A program made the position numbers and the translations under genes. Below the pieces are notes generated by a model. That model was not told the DNA's origin, did not search any database, and was given only the letters and a program-made list of their open reading frames with translations. From Kordia algicida OT-1 (GTDB lineage: Bacteria > Bacteroidota > Bacteroidia > Flavobacteriales > Flavobacteriaceae), in contig NZ_DS544873.1 in NCBI RefSeq assembly GCF_000154725.1, positions 2,108,377 through 2,172,376 on the forward strand: a stretch of DNA of 64,000 bases, read 5' to 3'. Position 1 is the first letter of the stretch, and every line of letters begins with the position of its first letter. This document shows, one piece after another, positions 16,515 to 25,435 of this stretch.

Positions 16515-16690
16515 AATGGTAACCGTTGCACAACCTTATAATTTCAAAAAAACAAGGCATTCTTAGCACTTTTATGAGTGCCTTTCTTTTGAGTTCTCCT
16601 ATTATTGACACTTAAAATTAGTACCGCTTACAATACAGCTATAGTTGCCAAATAGTGACTTTATTTTGAAAATGATTTTCTAAACCATAC
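16515..16690. repeat. Conserved intergenic block, copy 3
   Basis: It starts with ATGGTAACCGTTGCACAACC. The hairpin AAGGCATTCTTA/TATGAGTGCCTT and its T-run are kept with one extra mismatch. TTGCCAAATAGTGACTTT and TGAAAATGATT follow, after which similarity ends. It should act as terminator for the NTR-like gene. The remaining ~100 bp to the next gene holds nothing recognisable. Confidence 0.75.
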
Positions 16691-16796
16691 GTTTAGTGAA
16701 TATTTTTTGTGGACTGAAAAACAAACTGAAATGACTTATTTATATGTCCATTTTTTTGACTAAAAAATACATTACACATAATTTAACCCAAGAAAC

Positions 16797-17189
16797 ATGA
16801 AAAAATTATTAATCCTGACCCTGCTCTCATTTTTTGGTTGTAGAAACGAACCAATCTGTACTGTAAATGAAAATAACGCTGGAAAAGAAATTTATGATTT
16901 AGACGAAGCAACGTGTTTCATTGCATTAAAGTTAAATAAGAGAAAAACTGACTTGAATTTGATTCGTGATGCGCTACTTGCTGAAATGAATTATATGGAC
17001 AACGTTAGGCTGACTTCTGATAGTCCAAATCCTGAAAGCGAATCTGAATCGAATGCCGAATTGGATATTAACCAAATGGTGGAATATGCTCTGAATGTAG
17101 AAAAAGTTGACCTGAGTAAAAAACAATTATTCGAAATCTATGATACGGAAATTGAATATTTAATGTTTATTGGAGTCGTAGATGAATAA
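16797..17189 (+). CDS. Small hypothetical lipoprotein
   Basis: A 130-residue protein with a short signal ending LLSFFGC (Cys15), a likely lipobox. The mature part is acidic, with an ESESESN stretch, and probably mostly helical. No family is recognised. It is the last gene of the island. Its downstream TATGTCCAACAT (from about 17194) ends in CCAAC like other cassette ends, but no complementary partner was found upstream. Confidence 0.65.
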   Translation: MKKLLILTLLSFFGCRNEPICTVNENNAGKEIYDLDEATCFIALKLNKRKTDLNLIRDALLAEMNYMDNVRLTSDSPNPESESESNAELDINQMVEYALNVEKVDLSKKQLFEIYDTEIEYLMFIGVVDE

Positions 17190-17212
17190 AAAGTATGTCC
17201 AACATCGATAAA

Positions 17213-17290
17213 TAACTACTACACAATCTTATAAATTAAAAATCAAGGCATTCTTAGTATTTATAAAAACATTTTACTTTTGATTCTTGT
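17213..17290. repeat. Conserved intergenic block, copy 4 (fragment)
   Basis: CACAATCTTATAAATT, then CAAGGCATTCTTAG, repeats the 5' half of blocks 2 and 3. The hairpin's right arm and all distal parts are lost or changed. It marks the right end of the island. Confidence 0.55.
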
Positions 17291-17325
17291 TAAAAAGAAA
17301 AAATCCCACTTCTTCAAGCAGGATT
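17291..17325 (-). terminator. Terminator downstream of glgC
   Basis: An 11-bp stem (17300-17310 with 17315-17325, two wobble pairs, CTTC loop on the plus strand) is followed on the minus strand by a T-rich run. A second imperfect hairpin lies at about 17384-17405, closer to the glgC stop. Confidence 0.7.
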
Positions 17326-17406
17326 TTAACAAATCTATTTTGATTATCGAAAAGATCCCATTCTTCAACGAGATTCAATAACTTTCAACTTCTATAAGGT
17401 TGAAAA

Positions 17407-18675
17407 TTATTGAATAATCGTTCCCTTAGGAATGACCGCATCTTTTTTAAGAACTACAATACCATCTTTTACAAAATAGGTGTCGGTTTCTATATCTTTT
17501 AAGTCAGGACCACCATTTATTTTGACATCGTCACCAATGCGACAGTTTCTGTCAATAATTGCATTTTTAATATAACAGCGATCGCCAATTCCCATCAAAA
17601 TGTCAATTTTACTTTCTTCGATTTCTTCTAAAGATTCATATGAATCATTTCCCATCATATACGTGTTTACAATCACGGTATCTTTTCCGATACGTGAACG
17701 AATTCCGATGACAGAACGTTCTATTTTAGAAGCTTGAATGATACAACCATCAGAGATTACTGTATTATTTAACGTAGTTCCTGAGATTTTTGAAGTCGCC
17801 AAAATTCGCGCATTTGTATATATTCGTCGTTTTTGATCGTATAGATTGAATTTTGGAATATCGTCTGTCAATCCTAAATTAGCTTCAAAGAACGAATCAA
17901 TATTTCCAATATCTGTCCAATAACCTTCATATTGATAACTTACTGTTTTGTGTTTGTCAATACTTTGTGGAATGATTTCTTTTCCAAAATCGACCGTATC
18001 TGGATTGTCCATCAATTTGATAAGCAAATCTCTGTTAAAAATATAGATTCCCATTGATGCTAAATACAATCGCTTTTCCTTCTTCATTTCCCTACTTACA
18101 TCCGATTTCCAATCTGGCAATACATCTGCTGAAGGTTTTTCAACAAACGACGTAATCACGTTTTCATCATTCGTTTTCATAATTCCGAACGAAGTTGCAT
18201 CTTTTGCATTTACAGGATAGGTTGCAATGGAAATTTCTGCACCCGATTTTTCATGCTGCTGAATCATTTGGTTAAAATCCATCTGATATAACTGATCTCC
18301 TGAAAGAATTAACGCGTATTCAAAGTCATTTTTTAAGAAGTGATGCATACTTTGTCGTACAGCATCGGCAGTTCCTTGAAACCATTTGTCGCTCGAAATT
18401 GTTTGTTCTGCCGCAAGGACATCAACAAAAGCCGAACTAAAAAAGCTAAAGTGATAGGTGTTTGATATATGTTTGTTTAACGAAGCCGAATTGAACTGCG
18501 TTAGTACATACATACGCTTGATATCTGAGTTGATACAGTTAGAAATTGGAATATCTACCAATCTGTATTTTCCAGCAATTGGCACGGCTGGTTTTGAACG
18601 TGCTTCTGTTAATGGATAGAGTCTTGAGCCTTGTCCGCCTCCAAGAATTATACTTAGTACTTTGTCGTTTATCAT
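17407..18675 (-). CDS. glgC: Glucose-1-phosphate adenylyltransferase
   Basis: A 422-residue ADP-glucose pyrophosphorylase (glucose-1-phosphate + ATP to ADP-glucose + PPi). The N-terminal nucleotidyltransferase motif GGGQGSRLYPLT, then RSKPAVPIAGKYRLVDIPIS, is diagnostic, and the sugar-phosphate region (EKPSADV) follows. The C-terminus is a left-handed beta-helix with hexapeptide-type repeats (about 285-422). The start is 5 bp after the glgM stop, so glgM and glgC are cotranscribed. ADP-glucose is the donor for GlgM next door. The length is normal for the family. Confidence 0.97.
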   Translation of the reverse strand: MINDKVLSIILGGGQGSRLYPLTEARSKPAVPIAGKYRLVDIPISNCINSDIKRMYVLTQFNSASLNKHISNTYHFSFFSSAFVDVLAAEQTISSDKWFQGTADAVRQSMHHFLKNDFEYALILSGDQLYQMDFNQMIQQHEKSGAEISIATYPVNAKDATSFGIMKTNDENVITSFVEKPSADVLPDWKSDVSREMKKEKRLYLASMGIYIFNRDLLIKLMDNPDTVDFGKEIIPQSIDKHKTVSYQYEGYWTDIGNIDSFFEANLGLTDDIPKFNLYDQKRRIYTNARILATSKISGTTLNNTVISDGCIIQASKIERSVIGIRSRIGKDTVIVNTYMMGNDSYESLEEIEESKIDILMGIGDRCYIKNAIIDRNCRIGDDVKINGGPDLKDIETDTYFVKDGIVVLKKDAVIPKGTIIQ

Positions 18676-18680
18676 AATTA

Positions 18681-19883
18681 TTATAGGATCGTTTTGTATA
18701 GGTTTTCTGTTTGTTTTGCAATGGCTTTCCAGTCAAAAAAGTCTTCTACACGTTTTCTTCCTGCAAGTTCCATTTTATTTCTGAGTTCGCTGTCGTTGAC
18801 AACTTTATTGATTCCGTCAGCCAAATCTTTTGCAAATTTTTCTGGATGTGTCGGCTCAAAAGGAGCTGTATTTTGTTGTTCGACTTGGATTAAAATTCCT
18901 GTTTCATTATCAACTACCACTTCTTTTATTCCGCCAACAGCACTTGCCACAACCGCCGTTTTACAAGCCATTGCTTCTATATTAATGATTCCGAACGGTT
19001 CATAAATAGAAGGGCAACAAAAAACAGTAGCATGTGAGTATAGTTGAATAATTTCATTTTTTGGCAACATTTCTTCAATCCAAAAGATATTGTCGCGTGT
19101 TTTTTTAACAGCTTCCACACTTTCTTGCATTTCTTTGGCGATTTCCTCCGTATCTGGCGCGCCAGCACATAAGACAATTTGCGTGTCTTTATCTATATGT
19201 TTGATGGCATTTACCAAATGAATGATTCCTTTTTGACGCGTAATTCGTCCCACAAATAATACATATGGTTTGGAAGGATCAATATTGAACTTTTTTAACG
19301 TTGAGGTTTCTTCTGTATATTGATACTGCTGTAGATTGATTCCGTTGTAGATGACTTTTATTTTAGCTTCATCAACATTGAAATGTTTTAAAACATCAAC
19401 TTTCGTTTCTTCTGAAACGGCAATGATCGCATCAGCCATTTCGATCGCTGTTTTTTCAATCCAAGAAGAAGTATCGTATCCGCGACCGAGTTGTTCGCGT
19501 TTCCACGGTCGTAACGGTTCTAGTGAATGTGTTGTAATCACTAACGGTTTTCCGTAACAAAGTTTTGCCATAATTCCTGCAAACTGCGCGTACCATGTAT
19601 GACAATGCACAACATCTGCATCAATTTCATTAGCATTCATGTGCAAATTTGTTTGCAACGTATTGAAAATAGTTTTGAGCTTTTTATTAGTTGATTCAAA
19701 GTCTGTATGATCGCCAGAAAATCCTGTGATGCTTAGGTTTTCAGAGTTAATTTCCTGATCGCCAAAACTGCGTACTTCAACTTGCATTAGTTGTTTCAAT
19801 TCGTCTGCCAAATATTCTACGTGAACTCCTGCTCCACCGTAAACATAAGGTGGAAATTCTTTTGTAAAGAAAAGTACTTTCAT
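18681..19883 (-). CDS. glgM: GT4 alpha-maltose-1-phosphate synthase (GlgM type) or glycogen synthase
   Basis: A 400-residue GT-B glycosyltransferase. The N-terminus MKVLFFTKEFPPYVYGGAGV, then VVHCHTWYAQ, THSLEPLRPWKREQLG and FVGRITRQKG, closely follow the actinobacterial enzyme Rv1212c (GlgM), as far as I can recall its sequence. The donor-site motif is YEPFGIINIEAMAC. GlgM joins ADP-glucose and glucose-1-phosphate to give maltose-1-phosphate, the GlgE substrate. It differs from classical GT5 GlgA, which is longer and begins with KTGGLAD-type motifs. The pairing with glgC here and glgE nearby supports GlgM. Direct glycogen synthase activity cannot be excluded from sequence. Confidence 0.88.
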   Translation of the reverse strand: MKVLFFTKEFPPYVYGGAGVHVEYLADELKQLMQVEVRSFGDQEINSENLSITGFSGDHTDFESTNKKLKTIFNTLQTNLHMNANEIDADVVHCHTWYAQFAGIMAKLCYGKPLVITTHSLEPLRPWKREQLGRGYDTSSWIEKTAIEMADAIIAVSEETKVDVLKHFNVDEAKIKVIYNGINLQQYQYTEETSTLKKFNIDPSKPYVLFVGRITRQKGIIHLVNAIKHIDKDTQIVLCAGAPDTEEIAKEMQESVEAVKKTRDNIFWIEEMLPKNEIIQLYSHATVFCCPSIYEPFGIINIEAMACKTAVVASAVGGIKEVVVDNETGILIQVEQQNTAPFEPTHPEKFAKDLADGINKVVNDSELRNKMELAGRKRVEDFFDWKAIAKQTENLYKTIL

Positions 19884-20096
19884 TGTTGTTTTTTAACCTT
19901 TTTCTTAGTTGATTTTTGATAAAGAGTTTAAAATTAGTTAATTAAAATGACATAATTGCTATAATTATGAGACAGTTAGCTTTATATTAAATCGAAAAGG
20001 TTTTCGTAATGATTCATTTATGGTTACGACAAACTATTTGTGTAAAAAACCGTATTTTTAAGAAATAAAATTGCTTAAAAAAATAAAAAAGAACGT

Positions 20097-20606
20097 ATGA
20101 AAAAGATAGTATTCATTGCCTTAGTTGGTTTGTTTTTTAGTTGTAATTCTGCTGCTCAAAAACAACAGAAAAATATAGCTCAAAGTAAAGAGACAAAAAC
20201 AACGCAGGAAAAGAAGTTTAAAGTTACGAAAACGGAAGCCGAATGGAGAAAGCAGTTAACCGATCAAGAATTTTATGTGTTGCGCGAAGCTGGAACTGAA
20301 TATGCCTTTAGCAGTCCGTTGAATAAAAATTATAAGAAAGGAACGTATCACTGCGCTGGTTGTAATACACCAGTATTTGAAAGTGAAACTAAGTTTGATT
20401 CGGGAACAGGCTGGCCAAGTTTTTATAAAGAAATTGAAGGAAATGTGGCGTTTAGTACTGATTATAAGATTGGTTACGCACGTACTGAAGAACATTGTGC
20501 GACTTGTGGCGGACATTTGGGACACGTGTTTAACGACGGACCAAAACCAACCGGAAAACGACATTGTATAAACGGAGTTGCTTTGAAGTTTGTACCTGAG
20601 GAATAG
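20097..20606 (+). CDS. msrB: Peptide-methionine (R)-S-oxide reductase, lipoprotein form
   Basis: A 169-residue MsrB that reduces methionine-R-sulfoxide in proteins. The signal ends GLFFSC (Cys16), so it is likely a lipoprotein acting outside the cytoplasm. The zinc ligands are two CxxC pairs (86/89 and 134/137). DSGTGWPSFY and GHVFNDGPKPTG are family signatures. The catalytic Cys is residue 157 in RHCINGVAL. It stands alone as a single gene, divergent from glgM. Confidence 0.95.
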   Translation: MKKIVFIALVGLFFSCNSAAQKQQKNIAQSKETKTTQEKKFKVTKTEAEWRKQLTDQEFYVLREAGTEYAFSSPLNKNYKKGTYHCAGCNTPVFESETKFDSGTGWPSFYKEIEGNVAFSTDYKIGYARTEEHCATCGGHLGHVFNDGPKPTGKRHCINGVALKFVPEE

Positions 20607-20695
20607 ACTTTAGATTTTAGATCGCTTCGCTGTTAGATATTAGACCGAGCTTCGCTTTTTTAGATTATTAGAGTTATTTATTATTTCTGTGTCAC

Positions 20696-20713
20696 ATTGA
20701 GCGCAGTCGAAAT
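20696..20713. repeat. 18-bp intergenic motif, inverted copy
   Basis: ATTGAGCGCAGTCGAAAT is the exact reverse complement of the motif at 523-540. It ends 10 bp before the start codon of the UDG-family gene and so overlaps its likely 5' untranslated region. Confidence 0.6.
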
Positions 20714-20722
20714 GTAAGATTC

Positions 20723-21298
20723 ATGGAAAATTTACTAGAAGAAATACTAAGTTGTACCATTTGTAAAGATTTTTTACCACTTGGTGTGAATCCGGTTTTG
20801 GCAGCGCATGAATCTTCTAAGATCATTTTAATCGGACAAGCGCCAGGTTTGAAAGTACATCAGAATGGAATTCCGTGGAATGATATGAGTGGAAAACGAC
20901 TTCGCCAATGGTTGAATGTGTCTGACGAAATTTTTTATGATGCGAAAAATATTGCATTGATTCCGATGGGATTTTGTTATCCAGGAAAAGGAACTTCAGG
21001 CGATTTACCACCGCGAAAAGAATGTGCAGCAGCTTGGCATAAACAGTTACTAACAAAGATGCAAGAAGCAGAATTAATTTTGCTTGTCGGTCAATATGCA
21101 CAAAAGTATTATTTGAAAGATGAAGCAAAGAAAACCTTAACGGAAACGGTTTCTAATTATGAGAGTTACTTGCCGAAGTTTTTTCCGCTACCACATCCAT
21201 CACCTAGAAATCGCTTTTGGTTACGTAAAAATCCGTGGTTTGAAAAAGAGGTGATTCCGAAATTGCAGGATAAGGTAAATCGATTGCTTTCTTCTTAA
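20723..21298 (+). CDS. Uracil-DNA glycosylase family protein
   Basis: A 191-residue protein of the UDG superfamily. The first motif is IILIGQAPGLKVHQ (the GEAPG-type water-activating region) with the neighbouring DMSGKRLRQWL. The C-terminal motif PHPSPRNRFW is the family's HPSP loop. Two N-terminal Cys (CTICKDF) recall the first half of the Fe-S site of family 4/5 enzymes, but a full four-Cys set was not confirmed. It may remove uracil from DNA; many members of this branch are untested. It lies 52 bp upstream of the DinB-like gene on the same strand. Confidence 0.85.
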   Translation: MENLLEEILSCTICKDFLPLGVNPVLAAHESSKIILIGQAPGLKVHQNGIPWNDMSGKRLRQWLNVSDEIFYDAKNIALIPMGFCYPGKGTSGDLPPRKECAAAWHKQLLTKMQEAELILLVGQYAQKYYLKDEAKKTLTETVSNYESYLPKFFPLPHPSPRNRFWLRKNPWFEKEVIPKLQDKVNRLLSS

Positions 21299-21349
21299 AT
21301 TACTTTTTAATTTTAGTAACTTTCAAGAGTATCGAATTAAATCTTTTTT

Positions 21350-21913
21350 ATGAATTCCGTAGCAGAAAATTATCTAGAAAGTACACGCAAACAGTTTGCC
21401 TATTATAAAAGTTTGGGCGATAAAACGTTTGCACAATTAACAGACGAAGCTATTCATTGGCAACAGCATGAAGATAGCAATAGTATTTCAATTATTGTGA
21501 AACATATTGTAGGAAATATGTTGAGTCGTTGGACAAATTTTTTAACAGAAGATGGCGAAAAGGATTGGCGTCACCGCGATTCAGAGTTTGAAGCAACGTA
21601 TAAAACGAAAGCCGAAATGATTGCCGCTTGGGAAAAAGGTTGGCAATGTTTGTTTGACGCGATCAATCCGTTGCAAGCGGACGATGTTTCTCGAATTATC
21701 TATATCCGAAATCAAGGACATACGGTTTTGGAAGCGATTACGCGCCAATTGTGTCATTATCCGTATCATATTGGACAATTGGTGTATGTTGCCAAATTGA
21801 TTCGTGCTGAAGAATGGAAATCATTGTCTATTCCGAAAGGAAAATCTTCTAGTTACAACGCGGATAAATTTAGCAAAGAGAAAGATCGAACGCATTTTAC
21901 GGATGATTTGTAG
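21350..21913 (+). CDS. DinB-superfamily protein, DUF1572-like
   Basis: A 187-residue four-helix-bundle protein. The conserved N-terminal WQQHEDSNSISIIVKH helix and the later CHYPYHIGQLVY helix provide the His residues that bind metal in this superfamily. It may be a thiol-dependent S-transferase or hydrolase; the substrate is unknown. It is cytoplasmic and faces the convergent minus-strand cluster. Confidence 0.85.
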   Translation: MNSVAENYLESTRKQFAYYKSLGDKTFAQLTDEAIHWQQHEDSNSISIIVKHIVGNMLSRWTNFLTEDGEKDWRHRDSEFEATYKTKAEMIAAWEKGWQCLFDAINPLQADDVSRIIYIRNQGHTVLEAITRQLCHYPYHIGQLVYVAKLIRAEEWKSLSIPKGKSSSYNADKFSKEKDRTHFTDDL

Positions 21914-21937
21914 GTTTATTTAAAATTTAGACTACAA

Positions 21938-22531
21938 TTATCGTTTTAGCATTTGAATTTCTGAACGAGTTTCTAGTTTTTTAATCAGTGTAAAAATTAT
22001 TATTCCCAAAAGTACAACATAGCCTATTAGAAGGTTCTTGCTTCCAAGCGTTCCTAAAGCGAGTGCAATTCCTGTAATTCCTTTTGCTGCATTATATTCA
22101 TATCCGCTTTCCATTTGAATAGCAAAGTAAAATCCCCAAGAAAATAACAGTGTTAAGACTATTATTCCGATAATTTTTGCACGTGCGTAAGTAAATACAC
22201 TCGGTGTTTCTGATGTGTATGTAAATGTTGACAGCCTATTTTTTAAATACTCAAAAATTTCATTTTTTAAGGTTTCATCTTCTATAAATAATTCTTCTTC
22301 TGAATCTTTCCCTACTATTAATTTGATATGATTGATACCTTTTTGGTTGATGACTTTATGGATGTAACTAAAGGGAATACTGAGCAATCCTACAGGTATT
22401 TTTTCGCTTGTGCTTTCTATATTGAATATACTTATGACTTCTTTACTTGGTCGTCCTTTGTAAATACATTCGTCATGAATGAAAATCAATGTATCTGACT
22501 TTTCTCCTCTTGGTTTCCAGATTTTATCCAA
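21938..22531 (-). CDS. Hypothetical membrane protein with N-terminal soluble domain
   Basis: A 197-residue protein. Residues 1-105 look like a small beta-rich domain, perhaps PH-like (LIFIHDECIYKG, LLSIPFSYIHKV). Two membrane segments follow at about 112-132 and 162-182, then a short basic tail. No family is recognised. It is the last of nine genes in a minus-strand run and starts 54 bp after its upstream neighbour. Confidence 0.7.
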   Translation of the reverse strand: MDKIWKPRGEKSDTLIFIHDECIYKGRPSKEVISIFNIESTSEKIPVGLLSIPFSYIHKVINQKGINHIKLIVGKDSEEELFIEDETLKNEIFEYLKNRLSTFTYTSETPSVFTYARAKIIGIIVLTLLFSWGFYFAIQMESGYEYNAAKGITGIALALGTLGSKNLLIGYVVLLGIIIFTLIKKLETRSEIQMLKR

Positions 22532-22585
22532 TGTTATAATATTTTTAGAGTTTAATGATAAAGTTATCTTTTGTTTACGATTAAA

Positions 22586-23131
22586 TTATTCCGAACACAC
22601 ACGATCAATCCATGTGTAATCATATACACTTGGATCTAGATAGATTTTTTTGCCTGTTTTTTTGTGGATGATGACATTGTAATCGTGGTTTTTGAAGAAC
22701 GGACTCGAAAATAGTTCGTGAATGTCATAACCGAGAACGTGCATTTTTCCGACTAAGTGTTTGAACTCGTAGGTTTCTTGCAGCTTATTTTGTCTGATGA
22801 TGTAATTTCCAATGGCATTACACATCGCGGCATATCCGATGCAGTTTGCTTCTTTTGTTTTAAAGCTTGTATTTGGATTTGCTTCTAATGACCTAGATAC
22901 AAAATATAATTCTTTACTCGTAATTTCTTGACTGATTTCTGCTATTGTTTCTAGCGTCAATTCTTCATTTATAGTTTCTTTTTTTATCCTATCAATGAGT
23001 TTTTCGTTAGTAATTGTATGACCTTTTCGTTTTCCAATTTCTGTGTAATTAACGAGACTTCTATAGAGAAAACCCTTGAAAATGAACAACAAAATACAAA
23101 CTATGATAAATCTCGTAATGTTTTTTCTCAT
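22586..23131 (-). CDS. Transglutaminase-like cysteine peptidase fold protein
   Basis: A 181-residue protein with one N-terminal membrane segment or signal anchor (about 6-23). The Cys in EANCIGYAAMCNAIGNY, the His in KNHDYNVI and the Asp in IYLDPSVYDY form the Cys-His-Asp order of the transglutaminase-like fold. It is therefore probably an extracytoplasmic peptidase or amide-transfer enzyme; the substrate is unknown. The spacing of 36 bp from the TPR gene suggests cotranscription. Confidence 0.65.
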   Translation of the reverse strand: MRKNITRFIIVCILLFIFKGFLYRSLVNYTEIGKRKGHTITNEKLIDRIKKETINEELTLETIAEISQEITSKELYFVSRSLEANPNTSFKTKEANCIGYAAMCNAIGNYIIRQNKLQETYEFKHLVGKMHVLGYDIHELFSSPFFKNHDYNVIIHKKTGKKIYLDPSVYDYTWIDRVCSE

Positions 23132-23167
23132 GTAAATGATTTTATTGACATCAATTCCTTTTTATAA

Positions 23168-24136
23168 TTATCGAGCAAATTCCCACTCGTTTTCCTGAAT
23201 GATTTTGGTAAGTGTTTCCAACTCATCTTGCCACAAGTGATCTGCCTTCATTTGTTCTCTGAATTGTAAAATGGTACTGTGTGCATTGATGACAGCTTCT
23301 TCGTGTTGTGGAAATTCTTGTGTTGTAGAAATTAGTTTGGCAACTCCTTTGAGATTTTCTCCATTCTGAAATAACCAAAAAGCATGTTGTGTTCTAAATT
23401 GTGGACAGTGATAAAATTCTTCTGCAACAGCATTCCACATAGCTTCTCCTATTCGCTCATCACTCAATAACGAAATTGCATATATGGAAGAATGCAAAAT
23501 TTGCCCATGAAAACTTACGAGATCAAATAGATTGATTTCTCCATCTTCTTCAATAGCTTTTAAGTCTGTCTTTTCGAGAATATCGTGGTATATTTCATGC
23601 GCTTTTTCATGATCGCCCAACATATGAAGTGCATCCGCAAGTACAATTTTAGCACGTTTGTGATTGGGTTCTATTTTTAACGCATTTAAGCTATAATTGT
23701 AAGCTTCATCATAATTTGACACAAAGAAAAAACTTCGCGCTACAGAAGTGACAAATTCCACATCTTGAAAGTCTTCTTCGCTTGCTTTTTCTTTTACAAA
23801 TTGTAACGCTCTTGTAGGATAACGATCAATGATTAAGCGTTCCATATATTGCCATTTATTCAATAAGTTTGAATGATTTTCATCCAAGGATTCATACAAA
23901 GCACCTCGTTGATCCCAAACAGATTGAATGGTTTTCCATTTTTCATAAGCGCCAATGTATACCGCAGAAGGCGGCATTTTGACAGTATTATCTTCTGGTG
24001 ATGAAAATTTTACACTGATTTTCTTTTCTGGATCATAACAATATCTGCTCAAAGCATCCTCAAAGAAAATAGTAAATGCTTTATCTTCTTCGTAAGTTTT
24101 CTTTTTTTGACCAAATAGTTTTTTGAAAAATGACAT
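23168..24136 (-). CDS. Tetratricopeptide-repeat protein
   Basis: A 322-residue cytoplasmic protein. The N-terminus (MSFFKKLFGQKKKTYEE) is basic. Residues about 125-200 hold at least two TPR-type helical hairpins (AYNYSLNALKIEPNHKRAKI, then LADALHMLGDHEKAHEIYHD), and more helices follow. It is likely a protein-interaction scaffold with no catalytic motif. It starts 9 bp after the transporter gene stop, so the two are probably cotranscribed. Confidence 0.8.
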   Translation of the reverse strand: MSFFKKLFGQKKKTYEEDKAFTIFFEDALSRYCYDPEKKISVKFSSPEDNTVKMPPSAVYIGAYEKWKTIQSVWDQRGALYESLDENHSNLLNKWQYMERLIIDRYPTRALQFVKEKASEEDFQDVEFVTSVARSFFFVSNYDEAYNYSLNALKIEPNHKRAKIVLADALHMLGDHEKAHEIYHDILEKTDLKAIEEDGEINLFDLVSFHGQILHSSIYAISLLSDERIGEAMWNAVAEEFYHCPQFRTQHAFWLFQNGENLKGVAKLISTTQEFPQHEEAVINAHSTILQFREQMKADHLWQDELETLTKIIQENEWEFAR

Positions 24137-24145
24137 GTTTATATG

Positions 24146-25384
24146 TTAAGTAGTTGATGATTGGTTTTGATTGTTTCTAAGATAGTACCTTCGCAAAAAC
24201 ACAGCTAAAAATAATAAAATTGTAATTGCAGCTGCTAAAATCATTCCTAGAAAAGTAAAGAGTTCAGATTTATCATATACAATATCACTTACTGGAGAAA
24301 GCATATACACAATTGAAAAACTAATTCCTGCATAAGCAGCCATGGTCATTGTTAAAAATTTAGGATTTGTATACCGTGTGACAATAGATAAAACCATGGG
24401 ACCAATACATATTTCTGCCAACGCTAAAAAGAATATCGAGCTTATCAAGTGAAATAAGCTATCTTCTACATCAACCATAGCAACATTTGTCAATTGTAGA
24501 AAAGCGAGTGACATACATAAAAATCCAAAAGCAATTTTTAGAAATTGTGAACGGTGAAATTTTAACCAAAGAATTCCACCAAAAATAAGTAACGGAACAA
24601 TGATATAGAAGTTTAATTGATTTATAAATCCTAAAGAAATGTTGTCCCCAAATTGTCCTGTAAAATCTCCATTTGAGAGTATTACCGATGTATGAGTTCC
24701 TCCCAATTCATAAATTCCCCAAAATAGTGCCGATAGAAATATTGCTACAACCACATACAAAACACTGTTACTTGAAACTTTTTGCATGTCGTACTCAAGC
24801 TTTTCTTTTCCTTCGGAAATAGCCAAAGAAATCAATGATATTACAACATATAATATTGCAGCGATTCCAAAACTTACCACAAAGCCTAATTTAGTACTTA
24901 TAATAGCAAACAGAGAGAATCCTATGAACGCACCAATATTTACAATTAAATAGTAAAAACTGAAAGCTGTGTTAAGGTATTTTTTATGATTAATATACGT
25001 TTTACCAAATGCCGCTAGTATGTTTGTTTTTATAAAACCTGTACCGAACGTCATGAGTGCCAATCCTAGATACACAAGATATTCAGAAGGAAGAATAGTA
25101 TTTATACAACCTACAACAGCTAATAATCCGCCAATGAGTATTGCTTTTTTATTATTAAGTACAAAATCACCAAAAATTCCACCGATAAATTGTGTGAGTA
25201 TTAAAAAGTAAGTCAGGTATTTGTAAATAGTAATCGCGCCGTAATCACCTAATTGAAGTGCTTCTCCAACCATATACAAAATAAGTATGGAACGAATTCC
25301 ATAATAACACATACGTTCAAGAAAAAGTAATAATAGTATTATGGTTGTATTGCTAGTTCTTATTTGTGTTGAAGTATGTTCCAT
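24146..25384 (-). CDS. POT/PTR2-family transporter
   Basis: A 412-residue inner membrane protein with about 12 membrane segments. LERMCYYGIRS matches the ER-x-YYG part of the POT ExxERFxYYG motif, and FYYLIVNIGAF matches the PTR2 signature. Family members import di- and tripeptides or related compounds using the proton gradient. The first Glu of ExxER is replaced, which may change coupling or substrate. It is shorter than typical POT proteins (~500). Confidence 0.8.
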   Translation of the reverse strand: MEHTSTQIRTSNTTIILLLLFLERMCYYGIRSILILYMVGEALQLGDYGAITIYKYLTYFLILTQFIGGIFGDFVLNNKKAILIGGLLAVVGCINTILPSEYLVYLGLALMTFGTGFIKTNILAAFGKTYINHKKYLNTAFSFYYLIVNIGAFIGFSLFAIISTKLGFVVSFGIAAILYVVISLISLAISEGKEKLEYDMQKVSSNSVLYVVVAIFLSALFWGIYELGGTHTSVILSNGDFTGQFGDNISLGFINQLNFYIIVPLLIFGGILWLKFHRSQFLKIAFGFLCMSLAFLQLTNVAMVDVEDSLFHLISSIFFLALAEICIGPMVLSIVTRYTNPKFLTMTMAAYAGISFSIVYMLSPVSDIVYDKSELFTFLGMILAAAITILLFLAVFLRRYYLRNNQNQSSTT

Positions 25385-25435
25385 TTACTTTACGAAGGCT
25401 TTATGAGTTGTATTATGTATGTTTTTTTTGATAAT

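Noticed and set aside
15691..16611. Two minus-strand ORFs (15691-15945 and 16282-16611) sharing KVLRMPCF
   Set aside because: The shared residues come from the repeated terminator hairpin block, not from a conserved gene; one ORF also runs antisense through the NTR-like gene.
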